From Collinsella sp. BA40 (GTDB lineage: Bacteria; Actinomycetota; Coriobacteriia; Coriobacteriales; Coriobacteriaceae): 63,996 bases of DNA. A model generated the notes under the pieces. It had not been told where the DNA came from. It was given only the letters and a program-made list of their open reading frames with translations, and ran no database searches. The position numbers and the translations under genes are program-made. The DNA lies in the NCBI RefSeq assembly GCF_008014645.1, contig NZ_VOWY01000014.1:1-63996 (forward strand), read 5' to 3'. Positions 55,821 to 63,721 of the stretch are shown here, piece after piece (position 1 is the stretch's first letter; the number at the start of each line of letters is the position of its first letter).

Positions 55821-57407
55821 GTGGCAGAAACGGAATTTTCCCTCCGTCTTAAACAGGCGATGCGCGAGCGCGGCCTCAAGCAGGCCGACCTCGTGCGCCT
55901 GGCGGGCGACTACGGGGGCCGCCTGGGAAAAAGCCAGGTGAGCCAATATGCGAGCGGCAAGACCATGCCGCGTCCCGATATGGTTCGCCTGCTCGCCGCC
56001 ATCTTGGACGTGGACGCGTCCTGGCTGGAATCCGGCGACGCCCCGCTGCCGTCCGATGCCCACCTGGACGCCCCGCCCGCGTGCGCGGCCGCGCCGGCTT
56101 CCCCTTCCAGCCGGTCGGCTGCTCGGCATCCTGATAGCCGGCCAGCCCTTTCTACCTCGCAATCCATTCAATCCCAAGGGAGCACCACCATGCGCGAATT
56201 TAAAAAGTCTTCCAAGCTCGATAACGTTCTGTACGACGTCCGCGGCCCCGTGGTGGACGAGGCGAGCCGCATGGAGGCCGAGGGGAAGCGCATCCTCAAA
56301 CTCAACATCGGCAACCCGGCGCCGTTCGGCTTCCGTACGCCCGACGAGGTTATCGCCGACATGCGCATGCAGCTGCCCGACTGCGAGGGCTACTCCGATT
56401 CCAAGGGCCTGTTCTCGGCGCGTAAGGCCATCATGCAGTATGCGCAGCTCAAGCATCTGCCCAACGTGGACATGGATAGCATCTACACCGGTAACGGCGT
56501 GTCGGAGCTCATCAACCTGTGCATGCAGGCGCTTTTGGATACGGGCGACGAGATCTTGATCCCCAGCCCCGATTACCCGCTGTGGACCGCGTGCGCCACG
56601 CTCTCGGGCGGCACGCCCGTGCATTACGTGTGCGACGAGGAGGCCGAATGGTATCCGGACCTGGCCGATATCGAGAGCAAGGTGACCTCGCGCACCAAGG
56701 CCATCGTTATCATCAACCCCAACAACCCCACCGGTGCGCTGTATCCGCGCGAGGTCCTCGAGGGCATCGTCGAGATCGCGCGCAAGCACCAGCTCATGAT
56801 CTTCTCCGACGAGATCTACGACCGCCTGGTGATGGATGGCGAGGAGCACGTGTCTATCGCGTCGCTCGCGCCCGACCTGTTCTGCATCACGTTCTCGGGC
56901 TTGTCCAAGTCCCATATGATCGCGGGCTACCGCATCGGCTGGATGGTTCTTTCGGGCAACAAGCGCTGCGCGAAGGACTTCATCATGGGCATCAACATGC
57001 TGTCGAACATGCGCCTGTGCTCCAATGTGCCGGCTCAGTCGATCGTGCAGACGGCGTTGGGCGGGCATCAGAGTGTGGAGGGCTACGTGGTGCCTGGCGG
57101 GCGCATCTACGACCAGCGCGAGTACGTATATAAGGCGCTCAACGATATCCCGGGCATCACGGCGGTCAAACCCAAGGCGGCGTTCTACATCTTCCCGAAG
57201 ATCGACGTGAAGAAGTTCAACATCACGAACGACGAGCAGTTCGCGCTCGACCTACTGCACGAGAAGCGCGTGCTCATCGTGCCGGGCAAGGGCTTCAACT
57301 GGGGCCAGCCCGACCACTTCCGCGTGGTGTACCTGCCGCGCATGGACGTGCTGCAGGAGTGCATGGAGGATCTGGCGGACTTCATGGCGCATTACCGTCA
57401 GGCGTAA
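55821..57407 (+). CDS. XRE-type HTH fused to an AlaA-like aminotransferase
   Basis: A 528-residue fusion. Residues about 7-75 form an XRE/Cro-CI helix-turn-helix (LKQAMRERGLKQADLVRLAG, then KSQVSQYASGKTMPRPDM). A 45-residue Pro/Ser/Ala linker follows. From residue 124 (MREFKKSSKLDNVLYDVRG) comes a complete class I aminotransferase of the AlaA/YfbQ type, with PNNPTG, DEIYDRLV and the PLP Lys363 in SGLSKSH. The GTG at 55821 has AAGGAGG. Residue 124 is an ATG at 56190 preceded by AAGGGAG, so free aminotransferase may also be made. It is likely a PLP/amino-acid-sensing regulator, an alanine transaminase, or both. Confidence 0.88.
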   Translation: MAETEFSLRLKQAMRERGLKQADLVRLAGDYGGRLGKSQVSQYASGKTMPRPDMVRLLAAILDVDASWLESGDAPLPSDAHLDAPPACAAAPASPSSRSAARHPDSRPALSTSQSIQSQGSTTMREFKKSSKLDNVLYDVRGPVVDEASRMEAEGKRILKLNIGNPAPFGFRTPDEVIADMRMQLPDCEGYSDSKGLFSARKAIMQYAQLKHLPNVDMDSIYTGNGVSELINLCMQALLDTGDEILIPSPDYPLWTACATLSGGTPVHYVCDEEAEWYPDLADIESKVTSRTKAIVIINPNNPTGALYPREVLEGIVEIARKHQLMIFSDEIYDRLVMDGEEHVSIASLAPDLFCITFSGLSKSHMIAGYRIGWMVLSGNKRCAKDFIMGINMLSNMRLCSNVPAQSIVQTALGGHQSVEGYVVPGGRIYDQREYVYKALNDIPGITAVKPKAAFYIFPKIDVKKFNITNDEQFALDLLHEKRVLIVPGKGFNWGQPDHFRVVYLPRMDVLQECMEDLADFMAHYRQA

Positions 57408-57468
57408 GCGGCGCGTATCGCGGCTTTCCTGTGGAGTCACAGGTTGTCCACGTATTTATGGGTGCGGA

Positions 57469-57559
57469 CACCTAAACTGGGTGACCGGCCGAAAGGCCTG
57501 GCTGGCACGGTGAGGAGAATACCGTGCTCGTTTGAGAAGCGGCGCAAGAGATGAGCCGC
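57469..57559 (+). ncRNA. Candidate structured leader RNA
   Basis: Before the winged-helix/RGG gene, four small hairpins follow one another: CACC/GGTG (57469-57472 with 57480-57483), GGCC-GAAA-GGCC with a GNRA loop (57487-57498), GCACGGT/ACCGTGC (57505-57511 with 57521-57527) showing GAGGAG in its loop, and GCGGC/GCCGC (57539-57543 with 57555-57559). The true ribosome site follows at 57580. No known family is recognised. Confidence 0.4.
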
Positions 57560-57589
57560 CCAACACGCGCGGAAGCGCAGGAGGATTCA

Positions 57590-58609
57590 ATGTCTGAGAT
57601 CAACGAAACGAATGAGACCATGGAAGAGACCGTAGTTGAGACCGCTGCCGAGGCAGTGGAGGAGACCATCGAGGAGCAGGCTGCCCTCGAGGAGACCGTT
57701 GTAGAGAACGATGCCGAGGAGGCTGTCGAGGCCGAGGTTGAGGCCGAGGACGAGGCTCCCAGCACCGATGATGAACTGTTTGATAAGGCCAACCGCGCAG
57801 CCCGCCTGCTTCGCGCCCGCCGTGCCGTGATGGCTCGCGAGGCCGAGGCTCGCGCTGCCCGCATGGAGGACCTGAAGCGCGCCCTCAAGCTCCTGGAGCT
57901 CAAGCCCAAGATGGAGCAGAAGGAGATGGCGGATCTGCTGGGCATGCGCCTGCGCGAGCTCGATTCGCTGCTGGCCGAGGCCGAGGCTTCCGACATCGTT
58001 GCCCGCGTCGAGCCGGCCGACGAGCCCGACATGCGCAAGGTTGTCGTGTACACCAGCGACGATGCTGTGACCCGCGTGGGCGTTCTGGCCAAGAAGCAGG
58101 ACAAGCTCGTTCCCAGCCTCACCGACGAGGAGACCGAGCAGCTTTTTGCCCTGCTCAGCAAGGTCATCGACCCGCTTACCGCTATGGGCCTCGATAACGA
58201 CGACGACCGTGGTGGCCGTGGCGGCTTCGGCGGCCGTGGCGGCGACCGTGGCGGCCGTGGCGGCTTCGACCGCGGTGGCGACCGTGGCGGCCGCGGCGGC
58301 TTCGACCGTGGTGGCCGTGGCGGCGACCGCGGCGGCTTCGACCGTGGCGGCCGTGGCGGCGACCGTGGCGACCGCGGTGGCCGTGGCGGCTTCGATCGCG
58401 GTGGCGACCGTGGTGGTCGCGGCGGCTTCGACCGCGGCGGCCGTGGCGGCTTCGGCGGCCGCGACGATCGCGGTCCGCGTCGTGATGACCGCGGCTTCGG
58501 CGGCCGCGGCGGCGACCGTGGCGGCTTCGGCGGCGACCGTGGCGGCTTCGGCGGCGGCCGCGGTGGCGACCGTGGCGGCCGTGGCGGCTTCGGTGGTGGC
58601 CGCTACTAA
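57590..58609 (+). CDS. Winged-helix (MarR-like) protein with acidic head and long RGG tail
   Basis: A 339-residue protein in three parts. Residues 1-65 are highly acidic (Glu/Thr/Val). Residues about 70-205 are helical and resemble a MarR-type winged helix (EDLKRALKLLELKPKMEQKEMADLLGM, split here by turn, then LRELDSLLAEAEAS and MRKVVVYTSDDAV). Residues about 207-339 are nearly pure Arg/Gly/Asp/Phe repeats of the type GGRGGFDRGG. Such RGG/FG tails bind RNA and promote condensates. AGGAGG precedes the ATG at 57590; the extra 13 codons upstream are not needed. It is monocistronic, with a structured leader and a terminator. Confidence 0.85.
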   Translation: MSEINETNETMEETVVETAAEAVEETIEEQAALEETVVENDAEEAVEAEVEAEDEAPSTDDELFDKANRAARLLRARRAVMAREAEARAARMEDLKRALKLLELKPKMEQKEMADLLGMRLRELDSLLAEAEASDIVARVEPADEPDMRKVVVYTSDDAVTRVGVLAKKQDKLVPSLTDEETEQLFALLSKVIDPLTAMGLDNDDDRGGRGGFGGRGGDRGGRGGFDRGGDRGGRGGFDRGGRGGDRGGFDRGGRGGDRGDRGGRGGFDRGGDRGGRGGFDRGGRGGFGGRDDRGPRRDDRGFGGRGGDRGGFGGDRGGFGGGRGGDRGGRGGFGGGRY

Positions 58610-59260
58610 GCGGTTGCCGTTGCCGACGCTGTGCGCCGTCAGGTATCTTGATGCTCTCGTTTGAGCATATGCGCGCATGAGCCCGGGAGGACAGCTAGGC
58701 TGCCTCCCGGGCTTTTTGTATGCTTCGCGCGCAGGGTTGGATTGCCGTACATGGCTCCCTCGTCTTCATCGACCGTTTTGCGGGGCAGGGTGGAGGGGTC
58801 GGATTGAACGGGGGTGCTTCCGGTTGCATTCGCTACGGGACCTCTGGCCGAGGGATGCTTTTGGCCATTGATCGCTCTGCTGGATATGTCTTATGCAGGC
58901 GGATGGGCTATAACCTGGTTTTATAGCGCTTGTTATACACGTCTATTCACGGGATCCTATCGGCCTGCATGTTCATTTTCTTACTGCTGGTCAAATTGCC
59001 AAGCTGTGTGGCGCGAGAGCCCCTCTTTGCGTGTGCTTGGGCGTCCTTTCCCGTATTATCGCGTTCCGTTCTCGCTTGATCTGCTGCCCTTTGCTCTCAT
59101 GTGCATCCACGGATGTCGTTTTTCTGTGGCCAACCGTGTCAAAATACCCGGTCGTGCCGTAATTCTCTTTTGCATATCTTGTCTGTAAGTGACAGGGCGG
59201 CCACGCAGCTGGGTAGTTTGACCACACTCGCAATCGCGAACGAGGGAGAGGTGGTTGTGA
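58610..59260. other. 650-base region without a gene
   Basis: Contains the terminator at 58680 and then AT-richer DNA with no convincing ORF or RNA. The ribosome site GGGAGAGG for the next gene is at 59244-59251. Confidence 0.5.
58680..58717 (+). terminator. Terminator of the winged-helix/RGG gene
   Basis: An 11-base stem (AGCCCGGGAGG with CCTCCCGGGCT), 12-base loop, then TTTTT. Confidence 0.88.
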
Positions 59261-60235
59261 ATGTCGGGGTCAATCATTTGTCCGTGTTCTATGTCTGCAT
59301 GGGAGCTGCTGCGCGCGAGCGGGCGTCTGCTGCCCGATCTGCTGGAGCGGCCGCGCACGAGCCGTCCGGCGGGCTGCTCGTTGCGTGCTCCCGATATGCT
59401 GCAGGAAGATATGGAGCGCGAGGGCGTTGTGACAGGGCCCTTCCATCTTGCCGTCGATGGATTCGTGAAGCGTTGCGGCCGTTCGGATGTGATATGCCAT
59501 CGTTATGTGGGAGAGTTGTCCCGCCGTTCTTTTATTCGTGCGCGCCCCGGCCTCATGGTAAGCGGCCCGGAGCTTGCTTTTTGCGACATGGGCTCGTGTC
59601 CCGGTCTCGATGTGATCGACCTTGCGCTTATAGGGTTCGAGATGTGCGGAACGTACGTGCTCGATACTTCTTGGGACGGGCTTATCAATACCGATGCCCC
59701 CATGACTTCCATCGAGAAGATCGGCAGCATGATGGGTTACCGCCAGGGTTGCGCGGGAATACAGAAGGCGCGCGCCGCGCTGGAGCTCGTGCGCGATGGG
59801 TCAAATTCGCCCATGGAGACCGTGCTGTGCGCGTTGCTCACATTTCCGCGCCGGCTTGGTGGTTATGGCTTCGGTCCGGTTCGCCTGAACTACGAGGTAT
59901 CCACGTCGTTGGGCACGCGCTATGTTGACGTGGCGTTTCCTACATGCGCGGTGGGCCTCGAGTACAAGGGTCGCAAGTTTCATTCTGTCGAACAGGTGGG
60001 TCGGGATGATCGCAGACAAAACGAGATCGTTGGTTCGGGAATCACGATCCTCAACGTCTGGTACGAAGACCTCGTGAGCGACCTGTTGTTCGACCGGCTT
60101 GTATCCGACCTCGTTCGCGCCATGGGCATCCGCCTACGTATCCGCGATAAGGCCTTCGCGCTGCGTCAGCAGGTCCTGCGTGCCCGGCTCCTCCCAGCCA
60201 TCATGAACCTGGGGGTCAACAGGGAGGGGGCGTGA
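59261..60235 (+). CDS. PD-(D/E)xK (DUF559-like) protein (paralogue 2)
   Basis: A 324-residue protein paralogous to that at 40665. The shared order is VSGPELAFCDM, LDVIDLALIGFEMCGTYVLD, GIQKARAALELV, SPMETVLCALLTFPRRLGG, YVDVAFP, GLEYKGRKFHS and RQNEIVGSGITILNVWYEDL. The last part is a VSR/DUF559-type nuclease core (Asp in VDVAFP, Glu-x-Lys in LEYKG). The layout resembles AbiEi-DUF559 proteins of type IV toxin-antitoxin systems, but no AbiEii toxin is adjacent. GGGAGAGG precedes the ATG at 59261; an ATG at 59291 is the alternative. It ends in TGA, 140 bases before the helicase gene. Confidence 0.75.
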   Translation: MSGSIICPCSMSAWELLRASGRLLPDLLERPRTSRPAGCSLRAPDMLQEDMEREGVVTGPFHLAVDGFVKRCGRSDVICHRYVGELSRRSFIRARPGLMVSGPELAFCDMGSCPGLDVIDLALIGFEMCGTYVLDTSWDGLINTDAPMTSIEKIGSMMGYRQGCAGIQKARAALELVRDGSNSPMETVLCALLTFPRRLGGYGFGPVRLNYEVSTSLGTRYVDVAFPTCAVGLEYKGRKFHSVEQVGRDDRRQNEIVGSGITILNVWYEDLVSDLLFDRLVSDLVRAMGIRLRIRDKAFALRQQVLRARLLPAIMNLGVNREGA

Positions 60236-60375
60236 CAGGCGATATTAATTAACGTGCTAGTGCTCTCAACTGTCTGCTGCGCTGGCAGCAATTTTGGCTT
60301 CGTTGCAGAATTGAGGCCTGTGATCCGTCGTTTTGCTATTCTGGGTTCAAAGGCGAAATGACTGAAAGGCCGACT

Positions 60376-63306
60376 ATGAACAAGCTCGATTTCCAAAGCC
60401 AGGTAATTGCCGGTGCGAAAACCGCATTTGTAGACTCCTCTTCGCCTTCGGACGAGGAGGTTCGGCCTAATATCTTGGTCAATTCGAAGGTTCGCGGTGA
60501 TAGCCTTCTTGCCATAATCAAGCGCGAGCTTCTTGCCTGCGATTCGTTTGATTTGTGTGTGGCGTTCGTTGCGGAATCTGGCCTTCAGCCGTTGGTGCAG
60601 GTTCTTGCCGAGCTCCAGTCAAAAGGCGTCCACGGACGTATCCTTACCTCCACGTATCTTAATTTCAATAAACCTCAAGTGTTTAAGAAGCTGCTTGAAT
60701 ACGACAACATTGAAACGCGAGTCTATCAGGGCAATCTGCATGCTAAGGGCTATGTGTTTGAATTGAATGGTGCGGCGACCATTATCGTTGGAAGCTCCAA
60801 TCTCACGCAAAAGGCGCTTACGTGCAATAAGGAATGGAACGTTCTGTTTAGGTCTCACGAACGGGGCGAGATGTTTCAATCCGTACGTGCGGAGTTTGAC
60901 GCCTTATGGTGCGACGTAGATACAGCGCTACTAACGGAAGAGTGGATCGAGGAATATCGGACGTATCGTTCTGCAGGTGATCCAAAGCCGGGTAAGCATC
61001 TTGCAGCATTCAAGCAGCCGCAGGTCCCGAGCGTTGAGTTGGATAATTTAAAACAGATCAAACCAAACAAAATGCAGGGCAAGGCTTTGGAGGCGCTTTC
61101 ATTACTGCATGCTCGCAACGAGAGCCGGGCGCTTCTTGTTTCGGCTACGGGTACCGGTAAGACGTATCTGTCTGCATTCGAGGTCGCGGCGGTAAAACCC
61201 CGGCGCGTGTTGTTTTTAGCGCACCGACAGCGCATCTTGGATGCTTCGTGTCGTAGCTACAGGCGCCTGCTTGGTGATACGTACAGCTACGCGATGTATG
61301 AGCCGGGAAGCAAGCAACCTTATGAGGCGACCTGCTTGTTCGCGATGTGCTCGACGCTTTGCAAGCATCTGGATGATTTCGATCCCAAGCACTTTGACTA
61401 TATTGTGATTGACGAGGCGCATCGCGTGGGAGCGAAGAGCTATCAGGATATCATGGCGCATTTTGCGCCGGACTTCTACCTGGGCATGACGGCGACGCCC
61501 AACCGAACCGATGGCTACGATGTCTTTGCGGTCTTCAATCATATGATTGCGTACCAGATCACGCTACAGGATGCGCTCACAAACGAAATGCTTGTCCCGT
61601 TCCATTATTTTGGAATCGCAGACTTGTCAATTGACTACGAGGAAAAGGATGACGTCTCGCTCTTCGCTCGATTGACATCGGAAGAGCGCGTTCGTCATAT
61701 CGTGGAAAAGATCGAGCAATATACGGTCGACAAAGAGAATATACGTGGTCTCATTTTTTGCAATCGAAACGATGAGGCCGAGAAGCTTTCCGCGATGTTC
61801 AACAACCGTGGCTATCGCACAACGGCGCTGAGCGGTTCAGACTCGGACATCGTGCGCGATGCGGCCATCGCTCGGCTTGAGTCAGGTGAGCTCGAGTATA
61901 TTTTCTCTGTTGACATATTTAATGAGGGCATCGATATTCCTTCGGTGAATCAGATTATCATGCTGCGCCGCACTGAGTCGGCCATCGTCTTCACTCAACA
62001 GCTTGGCCGCGGCTTGAGAAAGTGTAAGGAGAGGGGAAAGGAAAGTACCCTCGTTCTTGATTTTATTGGTAACTACCAGCGAAACTTCTTTGTTCCTGTA
62101 GCATTGTCAGGTGATAAAACGTACAACAAGGATACGCTTCGCAAGATCGTGAAGGAAGGCACATCGGTTATCCCGGGAGCCTCTACGGTCAGTTTCGATC
62201 GTGTGTCCGAGGCGCGAATCTATCGCGCTATCGATGGTGGTGATTTTACCGCGGCAAGGTTCCTGCGTAGTGAGTATGCGGATCTTCGCCAGATGCTTGG
62301 CCGCATCCCTGCGCTCCAAGAGTTCGACCGCAACGGCTCGATCGATCCGCTGCTCATCTTTAAGAAGTTCGGCTCGTATCACGCGTTTCTTGCGAAATAT
62401 GAGAAGGAATACAACGTATCGTTCAGCAAACAGAAATGCTCGATCTTGAGGTTCATTTCCCAGAAGCTCGCGAATGGAAAGCGCTTCGAAGAGCTGTTTA
62501 TGCTGCGCGAGCTGTTATTGGGCCATGAGGCATCGTCGGTTGAACTTATCGATACCGCCTTGCAGAGCTATAAGAAGGCATCCGTGGCAAGCACGATTAT
62601 CTCGGCACATGCCGTTCTGTATGGCGACTTTTCTGCGGGCAAGGATTTTGTGCCGTTGGTCATGGCGGACGATGACGGTTATGCGCTGACGAGTGCATTC
62701 TCCCAGGCGCTGCAGGACGAGGAGTTTGCAAGACAGGTGCTGGAGGTTGTTGAGTTTGGATTGAGCCGCTACTACGCCTCATATGGTGAGCCGTATAAGG
62801 ATACTAACTTTGTTCTATACGGGAAGTACACCTATGAGGAAGTGTGCCGCCTGCTTGAGTGGGACAAGAATATCAACGGGCAGAATATCGGTGGCTATAA
62901 GTACGATAAGCAAACCAACACCTATCCCGTCTTTATTAACTACGACAAGGATCCTGAGATTAGCGATTCGATCAAATATGAAGATCGCTTCCTATCGGAT
63001 CGGGAGCTGGTGGCTATTTCTAAACAACCGCGTGATCTCTCGTCACCTGAGATCGTGCGGCTGAAGGAATGGCCGGATAATGGGATGAGGACGTATCTGT
63101 TTATGCGTAAGAACAAGAATGATGAGGGAAGTAAGGAGTTCTATTTCCTGGGCGAGATGTATCCCATCGGCAAGTTTGAGCAAATCGTGATGCCCGGTGC
63201 AAATAAGAAGGCGGTCGAGATCACATACCGCTTGGATTGCCCAGTTCGGCATGACATCTATGAATTCATGACGGCCGACCTAAATGAGACCGAGGAAGTC
63301 GAGTAA
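60376..63306 (+). CDS. PLD nuclease - SF2 helicase - DUF3427 protein
   Basis: A 976-residue protein. Residues about 30-200 are a phospholipase-D-type nuclease domain with HAKGYVFELNGAATIIVGSSN (one HxK motif; split as HAKGYVFEL and IIVGSSNLTQKAL). Residues about 230-580 form an SF2 helicase: SATGTGKTYLS (Walker A), DEAH at 346-349, GMTATPNR and QQLGRGLRK. The remaining 400 residues correspond to the DUF3427 region. Such proteins resemble type III restriction and defence helicases and are thought to act on DNA. The ATG at 60376 follows GAAAGG. The gene is visibly AT-richer than its neighbours, suggesting transfer. It converges with a NUDIX gene 25 bases away. Confidence 0.9.
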   Translation: MNKLDFQSQVIAGAKTAFVDSSSPSDEEVRPNILVNSKVRGDSLLAIIKRELLACDSFDLCVAFVAESGLQPLVQVLAELQSKGVHGRILTSTYLNFNKPQVFKKLLEYDNIETRVYQGNLHAKGYVFELNGAATIIVGSSNLTQKALTCNKEWNVLFRSHERGEMFQSVRAEFDALWCDVDTALLTEEWIEEYRTYRSAGDPKPGKHLAAFKQPQVPSVELDNLKQIKPNKMQGKALEALSLLHARNESRALLVSATGTGKTYLSAFEVAAVKPRRVLFLAHRQRILDASCRSYRRLLGDTYSYAMYEPGSKQPYEATCLFAMCSTLCKHLDDFDPKHFDYIVIDEAHRVGAKSYQDIMAHFAPDFYLGMTATPNRTDGYDVFAVFNHMIAYQITLQDALTNEMLVPFHYFGIADLSIDYEEKDDVSLFARLTSEERVRHIVEKIEQYTVDKENIRGLIFCNRNDEAEKLSAMFNNRGYRTTALSGSDSDIVRDAAIARLESGELEYIFSVDIFNEGIDIPSVNQIIMLRRTESAIVFTQQLGRGLRKCKERGKESTLVLDFIGNYQRNFFVPVALSGDKTYNKDTLRKIVKEGTSVIPGASTVSFDRVSEARIYRAIDGGDFTAARFLRSEYADLRQMLGRIPALQEFDRNGSIDPLLIFKKFGSYHAFLAKYEKEYNVSFSKQKCSILRFISQKLANGKRFEELFMLRELLLGHEASSVELIDTALQSYKKASVASTIISAHAVLYGDFSAGKDFVPLVMADDDGYALTSAFSQALQDEEFARQVLEVVEFGLSRYYASYGEPYKDTNFVLYGKYTYEEVCRLLEWDKNINGQNIGGYKYDKQTNTYPVFINYDKDPEISDSIKYEDRFLSDRELVAISKQPRDLSSPEIVRLKEWPDNGMRTYLFMRKNKNDEGSKEFYFLGEMYPIGKFEQIVMPGANKKAVEITYRLDCPVRHDIYEFMTADLNETEEVE

Positions 63307-63331
63307 AAACAAGACGGAGGCTGCTGCTCAC

Positions 63332-63721
63332 TTACGCAAGCGCGGCTTCGAGAGCTTCTACCACCTTGATGTCTGCTGGAAGCCAGTCGACGGACCAGAG
63401 AGTGTTGCGATCGAGCCAGCGTAGGTTTTCGTGCTCGGTATCTTGTATTTCACCCGATGCGATGGTGCAAGTAAAGCACTCCATGGAGAGGTGGAACGAT
63501 TCGTAGTCGTGTTCGACGGTGTAGAGGTGCTTAAGGTCCTCGATGGTGACGCTCAGTTCTTCCTGGATCTCGCGAACACACGCCTGCTCACCGGTCTCAC
63601 CTTCCTCGAGCTTGCCGCCGGGGAACTCCCAACCGCCCTTGAACTCGCCGTATCCGCGTTGTGCTGCGAGGATACGGTTATTTTTTACAATGATGGCGGC
63701 TGCCACGCGAATGGTCTTCAT
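63332..63721 (-). CDS. NUDIX hydrolase, MutT-like (deoxy)nucleoside triphosphate pyrophosphohydrolase
   Basis: A 129-residue NUDIX enzyme. The Nudix box runs from Gly36: G-x5-E42-x7-R50-E51-x2-E54-E55, with all metal-binding Glu present. The short form, with RILAAQRGYGEFKGGWEFPGG (split: RILAAQRGYG, GGWEFPGG), is typical of 8-oxo-dGTP or CTP pyrophosphohydrolases. The ATG at 63721 follows CGGAG. It lies tail to tail with the PLD-helicase gene; stops are 25 bases apart and no terminator lies between. Confidence 0.93.
   Translation of the reverse strand: MKTIRVAAAIIVKNNRILAAQRGYGEFKGGWEFPGGKLEEGETGEQACVREIQEELSVTIEDLKHLYTVEHDYESFHLSMECFTCTIASGEIQDTEHENLRWLDRNTLWSVDWLPADIKVVEALEAALA

Noticed and set aside
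58200-58600. Regularly repeated GGC/GGT-rich units that look like a repeat array
   Set aside because: They encode the RGG tail in one open frame with a normal start, stop and terminator. There are no unique spacers, so it is not a CRISPR array.
58814-59188. A 124-codon frame in the gap before the DUF559-like gene
   Set aside because: No ribosome site and atypical composition; it looks like a chance frame in AT-richer DNA.
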